Positions 1-8,087 of a stretch of DNA of 33,613 bases are shown here, piece after piece (the first letter of the stretch is position 1; each line of letters opens with the position of its first letter). Source of the stretch: JBIOUF01 sp044866695. GTDB lineage: Bacteria; Actinomycetota; Actinomycetes; Propionibacteriales; Nocardioidaceae. The translations under genes and the position numbers were made by a program. The DNA lies in assembly GCA_044866695.1 (NCBI GenBank), contig JBIOUF010000096.1, forward strand, positions 1-33,613. Direction: 5' to 3'. The notes below the pieces were generated by a model. The model made no database searches and was not told where the DNA came from. It saw only the letters and a program-made list of their open reading frames with translations.

Positions 1-92
1 AGAGGCCGGCCGCGCCACCACCTGGTCCAGCGGGCCGTGTGCGGAGGTGACGAGCACCTGCTCGGCGTCGGCGTCGCCGAACCCGCCCCCGG
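1..92 (-). repeat. Inverted partial copy of the MMPL gene
   Basis: Bases 14-85 are a perfect reverse complement of bases 365-436, inside the MMPL gene starting at 177. The match continues to base 92 with one mismatch at 86. Read on the minus strand it would encode about residues 63-87 of that transporter, with no start codon and no upstream domain. Bases 1-16 also match 440-455 in direct orientation, and the two matches share GCC at 14-16, which looks like a fold-back junction with microhomology. It may be a small inverted duplication in the genome or a chimera at a contig end. It is not a second intact gene. Confidence 0.85.
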
Positions 93-162
93 AACGCGGG
101 ACCTGGCTCCACTGACCGCGCGGCCGCGCGCGACGAGCCTGGACTGACACGAGGAACCGACC

Positions 163-170
163 CGGGAGGA
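163..170 (+). promoter_or_regulatory. Ribosome binding site of the MMPL gene
   Basis: The purine-rich CGGGAGGA core lies six bases before the ATG at 177 and supports that start. No clear -10/-35 pair is visible in the short stretch between the inverted repeat and this site. Confidence 0.6.
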
Positions 171-176
171 CTCGTC

Positions 177-2324
177 ATGCGAACCCACCTCGCCCAGCGT
201 TCCGCGCGATGGAGCGCCACCCACCCCTGGCGGGCCATCGGGCTCTGGCTGCTGCTCGTGCTCACGGCCGTCGGGCTCGCCGCCGCCGTGCCCACCCGGT
301 CGGTGACCGACTCCGACTACTGGAAGGGGGACGCCGGTCGGGCGGCCCGCTGGGTCGCCGGGGCCGGGTTCGGCGACGCCGACGCCGAGCAGGTGCTCGT
401 CACCTCCGCACACGGCCCGCTGGACCAGGTGGTGGCACGAGAGGCCGGCCGCGCCCTGGTGGCCGGGGCGCGTGCGATCGACGGGGTGACCGCGGTCCAG
501 GGCCCGCAGTGGAGCCCCGACCGGTCCGCGGTCCTGGTGAGCGTCCAGCTCGCTCGCGACCACGGGGCCACGGCCGACGACCTCACCGAGCTCACCGCGG
601 GAGTGGCGTCCCGGCACCCCGGGCTCCTGGTCCGGCACGCCGGCGACCTGACCCTGGACGACGCGATCGACGCGCGGGTCGCCGACGACCTGTCCGCCGC
701 CGAGACGACCAGCGTGCCGGTGACGCTGCTGCTCATGCTGCTGGCGTTCGGCGCTCTCGTCGCCGCCGGGATCCCCGTGCTGCTCGCGGTGAGCAGCGTC
801 GTGGCGACGATCGGGATCATGTCGCTGGTCTCCCATCTGGTCCCGGCCGACCCCACCGTGAGCAGCATGATCGTGCTGATCGGCATGGCCGTCGGCGTGG
901 ACTACTCGCTGTTCTACCTCAAGCGGGAGCGGGAGGAGCGGGCCCGAGGCAGGAGCACCCGCGACGCCGTGCAGGTCGCGGCGGCCACGTCCGGGCACTC
1001 GGTCCTCGTGTCCGGCGGCGCGGTCGTCGCGGCGATGGCCGGGCTGTACCTGGTCGGCGACGTCACGTTCGACTCCCTCGCCACCGGCGCCATCCTGGTC
1101 GTGGCCGTCGCCGTGCTCGGGTCGGTGACCGTCCTGCCCGCGCTGCTGTCGAAGCTTGGCCGCTGGGCCGACCGGCCCCGGGTGCCCCTGCTCTGGCGGC
1201 TGAACCGCCGCATCGGCCGCGGCGGCGTCAGCGGCCGCCTGCTCGGCCCGGTGACCCGGCGGCCGGTCGTGGCCCTGGTGGTCTCCGGGACGGTCGTCGC
1301 CGCCCTCGCCGCCCCGGCCCTGGGCATGCGGCTGCAGGGCTCGAACCTGGAGACCCTGCCCACCAGCATCCCGGAGGTGCAGACCCTCCGCGACGTCGCC
1401 CACGCGTTCCCGTCCCAGGGCAGCGAGGTCGAGGTCGTGGTCAAGGCCGACCCCGGCCGGCGTGCCGCCGCCGTGACGGCGCTGCGCGCGCTGTCCGCGG
1501 ATGCGGTGGACACCGGGGGCTTCGTCGGCGGCGACCGGGAGCCGGTGCGTACGTCGCCCGACGGGACCGTCTCGGTGCTCAGGCTGACCCTGCCGTTCGC
1601 GCCGTCGGACCGGGCCGCGGCAGCCGCCCTGGACGGGGTCCGCGAGCACCTCGCACCGGATCACCTGGCCGGACTCAGATGGGCGGTCGGCGGGGAGGTG
1701 GCCGACTCGGTGGACCAGTCCCGGCACCTCGGCGGGGCGATCCCGTGGGTCGTCGGCGTGGTCCTGCTGCTGACCATGCTCATCGTCGGGCTCACCTTCC
1801 GCAGCGGCGTACTGGCCCTGGTCACGACGGCGCTGAACCTCGCCTCGGTCGGTCTGGCCTTCGGCGTGCTGACCCTGGTGTTCCAGCACGGCTGGCTCTC
1901 CGGCGCGCTCGACTTCACCTCGCCGGGGTTCGTGATCGACTGGATCCCGCTGTTCGTCTTCGTGGTCCTGGTCGGCCTGTCGATGGACTACCACGTGTTC
2001 GTGCTCAGCCGGGTCCGCGAGCACGTGCAGGGCGGCATGCCGCACCGGCTCGCGGTCGAGTGGGGCGTGCGCGAGACCGCCGGCGTGGTGACGAGCGCGG
2101 CAGCCGTGATGGTGTCGGTGTTCGCCATCTTCGCGACGCTGTCGATGCTGGAGATGAAGATGCTCGGGGTCGGGCTGTCGGTGGCCATCCTGGCCGACGC
2201 GACCGTGATCCGCGTGGTCATGCTGCCGGCGGTCCTGGTGCTGCTCGGTCGCCGCGCCTGGCCCGGCTCCCGCTCCACCCGCGACGCGGCCGTGGCCCAT
2301 CCCGAACCCGTCCACGTGGGCTGA
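177..2324 (+). CDS. MMPL-family (RND superfamily) membrane transporter
   Basis: A 715-residue MmpL-type transporter, a proton-driven exporter of lipids or hydrophobic compounds across the plasma membrane. One membrane helix lies near residues 15-40, followed by a soluble porter domain. A block of about five helices spans residues 180-330 and ends in LPALLSKLG. A second porter domain and a second helix block (about 520-695) complete the internal duplication typical of the family. The Asp-Tyr pairs of the proton relay are visible at D242-Y243 (GVDYSLF) and D604-Y605 (GLSMDYHVF). Length and both halves are normal for an actinobacterial MmpL-like protein. The substrate cannot be told. It is convergent with the next gene and stands alone, with no regulator beside it. 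Confidence 0.93.
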   Translation: MRTHLAQRSARWSATHPWRAIGLWLLLVLTAVGLAAAVPTRSVTDSDYWKGDAGRAARWVAGAGFGDADAEQVLVTSAHGPLDQVVAREAGRALVAGARAIDGVTAVQGPQWSPDRSAVLVSVQLARDHGATADDLTELTAGVASRHPGLLVRHAGDLTLDDAIDARVADDLSAAETTSVPVTLLLMLLAFGALVAAGIPVLLAVSSVVATIGIMSLVSHLVPADPTVSSMIVLIGMAVGVDYSLFYLKREREERARGRSTRDAVQVAAATSGHSVLVSGGAVVAAMAGLYLVGDVTFDSLATGAILVVAVAVLGSVTVLPALLSKLGRWADRPRVPLLWRLNRRIGRGGVSGRLLGPVTRRPVVALVVSGTVVAALAAPALGMRLQGSNLETLPTSIPEVQTLRDVAHAFPSQGSEVEVVVKADPGRRAAAVTALRALSADAVDTGGFVGGDREPVRTSPDGTVSVLRLTLPFAPSDRAAAAALDGVREHLAPDHLAGLRWAVGGEVADSVDQSRHLGGAIPWVVGVVLLLTMLIVGLTFRSGVLALVTTALNLASVGLAFGVLTLVFQHGWLSGALDFTSPGFVIDWIPLFVFVVLVGLSMDYHVFVLSRVREHVQGGMPHRLAVEWGVRETAGVVTSAAAVMVSVFAIFATLSMLEMKMLGVGLSVAILADATVIRVVMLPAVLVLLGRRAWPGSRSTRDAAVAHPEPVHVG

Positions 2325-2341
2325 AGCCCCTCATCCGCCCA

Positions 2342-2495
2342 GTCGGCGGGTCTTGTGCCGGGTGGGTGGTCGAGTCGGCGGGTGTTGGGCCGGGTGGGTG
2401 GTCGAGTCGGCGTAGGTTGTGCCGGCTGGGCGTCGGTTGCGCGGGAGGTTGTGCCGGCTGGGCGTCGGGTGCGCGGGAGGTTGCGCCGGCTCGGC
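2342..2495. repeat. 32-bp tandem repeat, five copies, convergent intergenic
   Basis: Five units start at 2342, 2374, 2406, 2432 and 2464. Four are 32 bases long and the third is shortened to 26. Each begins GTCGG and contains a TTGTGCCGG-like core. Units 1-2 resemble each other most, as do units 4-5, which fits stepwise local duplication. The array fills nearly all the space between two convergent genes and ends five bases before the stop codon of the molybdopterin gene. It may act in transcription termination, but no hairpin with a T tract is evident. Confidence 0.85.
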
Positions 2496-2499
2496 GGCT

Positions 2500-4653
2500 T
2501 CAGTGGGGGGGCTGGGCCGGCTCGACGGTCACCGGGACGCCGTTGAGGACCGCGTTGCCGGAGGCGTCGACCACGGCGGGGTCGGTCAGGTCGTTGACCG
2601 AGGCTCCCGGCACCGTGCTCGCGTGGGACAGTCCGGTGGCCTTCGCGTGGCCGTAGCCGTGCGGCAGGGAGACCACGCCGGGCATGACGTCCTCGGTGGC
2701 CTGGGCCTCCACGACGACCGACCCGACCCGCGACCGCACCCGTACCGTGGCCCCGTCGGCGAGGCCCCGGGCGGCGAGGTCGTCGGGATGCACGAGCAGC
2801 CGGTGCCGCGGCCGGCCCCTGGTCAGCCGCGGGGTGTTGTGCAGCCAGGAGTTGTTGTCACGCTGATGCCTGCGACCGACCAACAGCAGCCCGGCGCCGG
2901 GCGGCCGGGGCACGTCGAGGCGGGCCAGGTCCGCCAGCACCACCGGAGGGTCCAGGTGGACCAGGTGGTCGGACGTGGCCAGCCGGCCGGGCAGGCAGGG
3001 CCGCAGCGGGCCCAGGTCGACGCCGTCGGGCCGGGCCCGGAGCGCCCGCACCGAGAGCCCGGTGCCACCGGTGCGCAGCAGGACGTCGAGCATCACCGTG
3101 GGCGACACGCGCAGCCGGGCCCGCTGCCGGAGCCGGCGGGAGAGCGGCCGGTCGGAGCCTGCCTGCCGGAGCAGGCGCAGCCCGAGCTCGCGGAGGATCT
3201 CGTGGTCGTGCCGGGCGCCGGCCGGCTTGTCGAACACCGCGGGGGAGAACCTCGCCGTGTCGCGCACGGCCAGCACGTGGAACGCGAGGTCGTAGTGGTC
3301 GCGTTCGAGATGGGTGGTCGGCGGGAGCACCAGGTCGGCGTGCCGGGTGGTCTCGTTGAGGTACGGGTCGACGGCCACCATGAAGTCCAGGCCGCCGATC
3401 GCCCGCTCCAGGCGCGCCCCGTCGGGCGTGGACAGCACCGGGTTGCCGGCCACGGTGAGGAGGGCGCGGACCTGGCCGTCGCCGGGGGTGAGCATCTCGT
3501 CGGCGAGCGTCGCGACCGGCAGCTCGCCGTTGGACTCCGGCAGCCCGCGCACCCGGCTGTGCCACCGGGCGTGACCACCGCGGCCCGCCAGCCCCCGGCC
3601 CACCACGTCGACCGCCGGTCGGGTGAGCATCGTGCCGCCGGGCCGGTCGAGGTTCCCGGTCAGCGCGTTCAGCACCTGGATCGCCCACTGGCAGACCAGG
3701 CCGAACTCCTGGGTCGACACCCCGACCCGCCCGTAGACCGCGGCCGCGTCGCTCGCCGCGACCTCCCTGGCGAGCCGGCGGACCACGTCGGCGGGCACGC
3801 CGCTGGCCGCCTCGGCGCGCTCGGCGGTGTACGGCGCCACGGCGGCACGGACCGCGTCCAGCCCGTCGACGTACGGCGCCGGGGAGGCGAGCTCGTCGTC
3901 GAACAGGGTCCGCACCATCGCCAGCAGCACGAACGCGTCCGTGCCCGGGCGCACGAACACGTGCTCGTCGGCCACCTTCGCGGTCTCGGTGCGCCGCGGG
4001 TCGAGCACGACCATGCGACCGCCGCGGGCGCGCAGCTCGCGGAGCCGGCCGGGGAAGTCCGGGACGGTCATCAGGCTGCCGTTGGAGGCCATCGGGTTGG
4101 CGCCGAACACCACGAACAGCCGGGTCCGGTCGATGTCGGGGACCGGGATGAGCAGCTGGTGGCCGTACATCCACCGGGCGACCAGGTGGGACGGCAGCTG
4201 GTCCACCGACGAGGCGCTGTAGACGCTGCGCGAGCCCAGCGCCCGGATCAGGGCGGGCAGGTGGGTCATGCCGGCCATGCTGTGCACGTTGGGGTTGCCG
4301 GCGTACACGGCGACCGCGTCGCGCCCGTGGTCCCGGATGGTCCGCGCCAGCCCGTCGGCGGCCAGGTCGAAGGCGTCGTCCCAGCCGACCTCCTGCCAGC
4401 CGCCGGCGGTGCGGCGCACCGGCCGCCGTAGCCGGTCGGGGTCGGCGTGGACGTCGGCCAGGGCCACTCCCTTGGGGCAGATGTGCCCCCGCGACAAGGG
4501 GTCGTCGGGGTTGCCCCGGACGGAGGTCACCGCGCCGTCCTGCACGGTCAGCAGCAGACCGCAGATCGCCTCGCACAGGTTGCACGCGGTCCGGTGGGTG
4601 ACCGGGGCGGACCCGGACGGGGGGTGGTCGGCGGCCATACCCGGCATCGTCAC
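2500..4653 (-). CDS. Molybdopterin-dependent oxidoreductase (MopB / DMSO reductase family)
   Basis: A 717-residue molybdenum bis-MGD enzyme. The N-terminal 4Fe-4S ligands are C24, C27, C31 and C59 (CxxCxxxC, then HICPKG). The catalytic MopB fold runs to about residue 540, and the MGD-binding C-terminal domain starts near residue 570 (LLLVGRR...) and carries the usual LPHGYGH and SVNDLTDP-like segments. No Cys or Sec is seen in the segment where the Mo ligand usually lies; it reads SASSVDQLP, so a Ser or other ligand is possible. There is no Tat signal, so it is probably cytoplasmic. No electron-transfer partner gene lies beside it. Substrate unknown. Starts at GTG 4653, ATG 4647 or ATG 4638 are all possible, and no strong RBS decides. 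Confidence 0.92.
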   Translation of the reverse strand: MTMPGMAADHPPSGSAPVTHRTACNLCEAICGLLLTVQDGAVTSVRGNPDDPLSRGHICPKGVALADVHADPDRLRRPVRRTAGGWQEVGWDDAFDLAADGLARTIRDHGRDAVAVYAGNPNVHSMAGMTHLPALIRALGSRSVYSASSVDQLPSHLVARWMYGHQLLIPVPDIDRTRLFVVFGANPMASNGSLMTVPDFPGRLRELRARGGRMVVLDPRRTETAKVADEHVFVRPGTDAFVLLAMVRTLFDDELASPAPYVDGLDAVRAAVAPYTAERAEAASGVPADVVRRLAREVAASDAAAVYGRVGVSTQEFGLVCQWAIQVLNALTGNLDRPGGTMLTRPAVDVVGRGLAGRGGHARWHSRVRGLPESNGELPVATLADEMLTPGDGQVRALLTVAGNPVLSTPDGARLERAIGGLDFMVAVDPYLNETTRHADLVLPPTTHLERDHYDLAFHVLAVRDTARFSPAVFDKPAGARHDHEILRELGLRLLRQAGSDRPLSRRLRQRARLRVSPTVMLDVLLRTGGTGLSVRALRARPDGVDLGPLRPCLPGRLATSDHLVHLDPPVVLADLARLDVPRPPGAGLLLVGRRHQRDNNSWLHNTPRLTRGRPRHRLLVHPDDLAARGLADGATVRVRSRVGSVVVEAQATEDVMPGVVSLPHGYGHAKATGLSHASTVPGASVNDLTDPAVVDASGNAVLNGVPVTVEPAQPPH

Positions 4654-4674
4654 ACGACCCGCCCGCCCTGGTGC

Positions 4675-4780
4675 GTCGAGCCGTCAATGTTGGTGGGCCG
4701 AGCCGTCAAGGTTGGTGGGCCGAGCCGTCAATGTTGGTGGGTCGAGCGGTCAATGCCGGTTGCGAGCCGTCACAGGTTGG
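4675..4780 (+). repeat. 22-bp minisatellite array, copy 1
   Basis: Three complete 22-base units start at 4675, 4697 and 4719, each reading GYCGAGCCGTCAAKGTTGG then TGG. Two decayed units follow (about 4741-4763 and 4764-4780). The same unit occurs at 15639-15704, in reverse, and at 21734-21808. Any reading frames through it are spurious. It lies between the divergent molybdopterin gene and rpsO. Confidence 0.9.
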
Positions 4781-4968
4781 CCAGCACCCCGGGACGGCGG
4801 CGCGGGCCAACCACCCCTTCGCTCGTACCTCGCGAAGGGGGGCCAGTCCCATCCACGCACCCGCGCCACCGCCCCGGTGCGGCGTTCCGGCACGTCACCG
4901 GATCGCGACGTCGAGCCGGCCGGCCTGGTGGGGCGAGCCGCTGCGTTGTCGGGTTGCCGAGCACCGCA
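4781..4968. other. Intergenic stretch without a recognisable gene
   Basis: These 188 bases lie between the minisatellite and the structured element. They hold a short inverted repeat, AACCACCCCTTCG near 4808 against CGCGAAGGGGGG near 4831. It could act as a terminator-like hairpin but lacks a T tract. Open frames here overlap the repeats and carry no RBS or known domain. Confidence 0.5.
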
Positions 4969-5140
4969 GGATGCAGGTGGTGGTGCCGCCCTTGCCCCCT
5001 GCGGGTGTCCCGTGGGGGGAGTCGAACCGCGCGCTCCGCTCGCCGAGGAGGAGGGCGCTCCGCGCCGGGGCGGCGACCACAGCTCACGGTTCGACTCCGC
5101 GCCGGCGACCTCACCCAGCCGCTCGCAGCGTTCGGGCCGG
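4969..5140. repeat. Dispersed structured intergenic element, copy 1
   Basis: This stretch aligns with 21848-22020. Stem A is 4973-4980 with 4995-5002 (7 of 8 pairs). Stem B, perfect over 12 bp, is 5018-5029 with 5087-5098, extended inwards by four more pairs. Inside it are stem C, 5041-5045 with 5071-5075, and an apical GGCGC/GCGCC hairpin, 5054-5058 with 5062-5066. Two pairs differ from copy 2 by compensatory change: G5033-C5083 against A-T, and C5043-G5073 against T-A. It ends shortly before the rpsO promoter. The strand of any RNA is unknown. The right arm contains GGTTCGACTCC, which resembles a tRNA T-arm, but no tRNA fold is present. Confidence 0.8.
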
Positions 5141-5162
5141 GATCGGTCGCCGGCCGGCCGGC

Positions 5163-5192
5163 TTGGGCGAAATGCCCACGGGTTGGTAGCCT
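5163..5192 (+). promoter_or_regulatory. Candidate promoter of rpsO
   Basis: TTGGGC at 5163-5168 is followed after 18 bases by TAGCCT at 5187-5192. Transcription would begin near 5199 and give a leader of about 90 bases before the GTG at 5291. The leader holds a GC-rich imperfect hairpin around 5230-5252. Whether S15 binds it is not known. Confidence 0.45.
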
Positions 5193-5290
5193 GGTGCGGT
5201 TGCCGTCAGTCGGCCGCGGATCGAGAGTGCCCGGGTGGACCTGCCCCGGGGCGCCGCGCAACGAGACCCCGAAGGGACCCAAGGACGACC

Positions 5291-5566
5291 GTGTCTTCAG
5301 GAACCGACGCTGCCACCAAGCAGCGCATCATCTCCGAGTACGCCCTGAGCGACGGGGACACCGGCTCGCCGGAGGTCCAGGTGGCCCTGCTGAGCCACCG
5401 CATCGCGCACCTGACCGAGCACCTCAAGCAGCACAAGCACGACCACCACACCCGCCGGGGTCTGTTGCTCTTGGTCGGCCGCCGGCGGCGGCTGCTCAAC
5501 TACATGATGGACCAGGACATCAACCGGTACCGCAACATCGTCGAGCGGCTCGGCCTGCGTCGATGA
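5291..5566 (+). CDS. rpsO: 30S ribosomal protein S15
   Basis: A 91-residue S15, a primary 16S rRNA-binding protein of the small subunit platform. The conserved blocks are visible in order: EYALSDGDTGSPEVQVALL, RIAHLTEHLK, the HKHDHHTRRGLL rRNA-contact segment and the C-terminal RYRNIVERLGLRR. Length is one or two residues above the common 89. The GTG start is chosen because AAGGA lies five bases upstream (5281-5285) and the family N-terminus aligns there; the open frame extends upstream only through the repeats. It is followed by pnp, the usual neighbour. Confidence 0.98.
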   Translation: MSSGTDAATKQRIISEYALSDGDTGSPEVQVALLSHRIAHLTEHLKQHKHDHHTRRGLLLLVGRRRRLLNYMMDQDINRYRNIVERLGLRR

Positions 5567-5570
5567 AGCG

Positions 5571-5605
5571 CCGCCGGCGGCATCCTGAGCAGGGTCCGCC
5601 GGCGG
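5571..5605 (+). terminator. Hairpin after rpsO (terminator, attenuator or RNase site)
   Basis: CCGCCGGCGG at 5571-5580 pairs perfectly with its copy at 5596-5605, with a 15-base loop, starting five bases after the rpsO stop. A T-rich but broken tail (TTCCTCGTTC) follows. In characterised bacteria the rpsO-pnp spacer holds a hairpin where read-through, termination and RNase III cleavage set pnp mRNA levels. The position fits that role. Confidence 0.55.
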
Positions 5606-5639
5606 TTCCTCGTTCGGCGTACCACGGTCCGCCGACCGA

Positions 5640-5871
5640 ACCACACAACTGAACAACAACTGAACACCCCCAGGAGCGACCGCGGACGTCCGGCCCGGTC
5701 CTCGGTAGTGACCTTCGGAGCGCGTCCCCCGCACGACCACGGGACGCCCGCCGCGGGTCTCGATCGAAGACCGGCCCGCCACCCGGCAGCGCTCGGCGCC
5801 CGCCCGGCCGGCGACCCACGACGGCTCCGCGCGCTCGCTCCTCCACACCCGTCCAACAGAAGGGACGCCCC
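5640..5871 (+). ncRNA. Structured 5' leader of pnp (candidate Actino-pnp motif)
   Basis: About 230 bases without an ORF precede pnp. They hold several inverted repeats, for example GGTC/GACC flanking CTCGGTAGT near 5697-5713 and GGACG/CGTCC-type arms between about 5683 and 5730. Rfam describes a conserved actinobacterial RNA, Actino-pnp, in the 5' leader of pnp genes, and the position matches. I could not match the consensus residue by residue, so the identity is inferred from location and structure. The pnp RBS AAGGGA (5860-5865) lies at its 3' end. Confidence 0.4.
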
Positions 5872-8079
5872 ATGGAGGGACCGGTCATCTCTGCCGTCGA
5901 GACCGTGATCGACAACGGCTCGTTCGGCACCCGCACCGTCAAGTTCGAGACCGGGCTGCTGGCCCGCCAGGCCGCCGGCTCGGTGACCGCCTATCTCGAC
6001 GACGACACGATGCTGCTGTCGGCGACGACGGCCAGCAAGACGCCGAAGGAGCACTTCGACTTCTTCCCGCTCACGATCGACGTCGAGGAGCGGATGTACG
6101 CCGCCGGGAGGATCCCGGGCTCGTTCTTCCGCCGCGAGGGCCGGCCGTCGGAGGACGCCATCCTCACCTGCCGCCTGATCGACCGGCCGCTGCGGCCGAC
6201 GTTCAAGAAGGGCCTGCGCAACGAGGTGCAGGTGGTCATCACCGTCCTCGCGCTCGACCCCGACGCCCAGTACGACGTGCTGGCCATCAACGCCGCGTCG
6301 ATGTCCACCCAGCTGTCGGGGCTGCCCTTCTCCGGCCCGGTCGGCGGCGTTCGGGTCGCCCTGGTCGGCGACCAGTGGGTCGCCTTCCCGACGCACGGCC
6401 AGGTCGAGGACGCGGTGTTCGACATGGTCGTCGCCGGCCGGGTCACCGAGACCGGCGACGTCGCGATCATGATGGTCGAGGCGGAGTCCACCGAGGCCAC
6501 GTGGGAGCTGGTCCGGGGCGGTCGGCAGGCGCCGACCGAGGAGGTCGTCGCGGGTGGCCTCGACGCCGCCAAGCCGTTCATCAAGCAGCTGTGCGAGGCG
6601 CAGACCGAGCTGGCCAAGCAGGCCGCCAAGCCGGTGCAGGAGTACCCGGTCTTCCTGGACTACTCCGACGACGTCTACACCGTGGTGGAGCAGACGGTCA
6701 GCACCGAGCTCGCCGAGGCGCTCACCATCGCCGGCACGCAGGAGCGCGAGGCCCGCCTGGACGACCTCAAGGACTTCCTGCTCGAGCGGGTCGGCGCCGA
6801 CTTCGAGGACCGCGACAAGGAGGTCGGCGCCGCCTTCCGGGCCGTCACCAAGAAGCTGGTCCGCGAGCGGGTGCTGCGCGACCAGGTCCGCATCGACGGC
6901 CGCGGTCCGGCCGACATCCGGCCCCTGCACGCGGAGGTCGGCGTGGTCCCGAGGGTGCACGGCTCGGCGCTGTTCGAGCGGGGCGAGACCCAGATCCTCG
7001 GGGTGACCACGCTGAACATGCTCACCATGGAGCAGAAGCTGGACACGCTGTCGCCGGAGACCACCAGGCGTTACCTGCACAACTACAACTTCCCGCCGTA
7101 CTCCACCGGCGAGACCGGCCGGGTCGGCTCGCCGAAGCGGCGCGAGATCGGGCACGGCGCGCTGGCCGGCCGGGCGCTGATCCCGGTGCTGCCGACCCGC
7201 GAGGAGTTCCCCTACGCAATCCGGCAGGTGTCGGAGGCCGTGAGCTCCAACGGCTCCACGTCGATGGGGTCGGTGTGCGCGTCGACGCTGTCGCTGTTGC
7301 AGGCCGGCGTGCCGCTGCGCGCTCCGGTGGCCGGCATCGCGATGGGGCTCATCTCCGGCGAGGTGGACGGCGCCCCGGCGTACCTGGCGCTGACCGACAT
7401 CCTCGGCGCGGAGGACGCCTTCGGCGACATGGACTTCAAGGTGGCCGGCACCCGCGACTTCGTCACCGCGCTGCAGCTGGACACCAAGCTCGACGGCATC
7501 CCGGCCGAGGTGCTCGCCGCGGCGCTGGACCAGGCCCGGGACGCGCGGCTGACCATCCTGGACGTGATGGCCGAGGCCATCGACGCTCCGGAGGAGATGT
7601 CGCTGAACGCGCCGCGGATCATCACCTTGAAGATCCCGGTCGACAAGATCGGCGAGGTGATCGGCCCCAAGGGCAAGGTGATCAACCAGATCCAGGACGA
7701 CACCGGCGCGCAGATCACCATCGAGGACGACGGCACCATCTACGTCGGCGCCACCAAGGGCGAGGCGGCGGAGGCCGCACGGGCGGCGATCAACGCGATC
7801 GCGAACCCGACCATGCCGGAGGTGGGTGAGCGGTACCTCGGCACGGTGGTCAAGACGACCAACTTCGGCGCGTTCGTCTCCCTGCTTCCCGGCAAGGACG
7901 GCCTGCTGCACATCAGCAAGCTGCGCGGCCTCGCGGGCGGCAAGCGCGTCGAGGCCGTCGAGGACGTCTTGTCGGTGGGACAAAAGGTCCAGGTGCAGAT
8001 CGCCGAGATCGACGACCGCGGCAAGCTCTCCCTGGTCCCCGTGGTCGAGGAGACCGCCTCGGCCGAGTCCGTCGGCTGA
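5872..8079 (+). CDS. pnp: Polyribonucleotide nucleotidyltransferase (PNPase)
   Basis: A complete 735-residue PNPase, which degrades RNA 3' to 5' with phosphate and forms a trimer in the RNA degradosome. The first RNase PH-like domain lies at about residues 15-155 and holds AGRIPGSFFRREGRPSE. An alpha-helical linker follows, then the catalytic second RNase PH domain (about 330-550) with FPPYSTGETGR, SNGSTSMGSVC and DILGAEDAFGDMDFK. A KH domain with VIGPKGKVI is at about 585-645 and an S1 domain at about 652-725. The ATG at 5872 has AAGGGA six bases upstream. The conserved tail after S1 is short. It follows rpsO and precedes the M16 peptidase, as in other actinobacteria. Confidence 0.98.
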   Translation: MEGPVISAVETVIDNGSFGTRTVKFETGLLARQAAGSVTAYLDDDTMLLSATTASKTPKEHFDFFPLTIDVEERMYAAGRIPGSFFRREGRPSEDAILTCRLIDRPLRPTFKKGLRNEVQVVITVLALDPDAQYDVLAINAASMSTQLSGLPFSGPVGGVRVALVGDQWVAFPTHGQVEDAVFDMVVAGRVTETGDVAIMMVEAESTEATWELVRGGRQAPTEEVVAGGLDAAKPFIKQLCEAQTELAKQAAKPVQEYPVFLDYSDDVYTVVEQTVSTELAEALTIAGTQEREARLDDLKDFLLERVGADFEDRDKEVGAAFRAVTKKLVRERVLRDQVRIDGRGPADIRPLHAEVGVVPRVHGSALFERGETQILGVTTLNMLTMEQKLDTLSPETTRRYLHNYNFPPYSTGETGRVGSPKRREIGHGALAGRALIPVLPTREEFPYAIRQVSEAVSSNGSTSMGSVCASTLSLLQAGVPLRAPVAGIAMGLISGEVDGAPAYLALTDILGAEDAFGDMDFKVAGTRDFVTALQLDTKLDGIPAEVLAAALDQARDARLTILDVMAEAIDAPEEMSLNAPRIITLKIPVDKIGEVIGPKGKVINQIQDDTGAQITIEDDGTIYVGATKGEAAEAARAAINAIANPTMPEVGERYLGTVVKTTNFGAFVSLLPGKDGLLHISKLRGLAGGKRVEAVEDVLSVGQKVQVQIAEIDDRGKLSLVPVVEETASAESVG

Positions 8080-8087
8080 GCCCCTTC

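Noticed and set aside
2419..4431. Long plus-strand frame (670 residues) opposite the molybdopterin gene
   Set aside because: It is the antisense shadow of a well-conserved enzyme, with His/Arg/Gly/Pro bias and no domain.
4675..4780. CRISPR-like array of 22-bp repeats
   Set aside because: The units are contiguous with no unique spacers, and no cas genes are in the window. The same holds for 15639-15704 and 21734-21808.
5018..5098. tRNA gene suggested by GGTTCGACTCC
   Set aside because: The T-arm-like sequence is the right half of a 12-bp inverted repeat. No acceptor stem, D-arm or anticodon arm can be formed around it.
4447..5652. Open frames of 170-430 residues over the repeat region before rpsO
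   Set aside because: They translate minisatellite and structured-element sequence into Trp/Val/Gly/Arg-rich strings, lack an RBS and change frame between repeat copies. Only the rpsO part is real.
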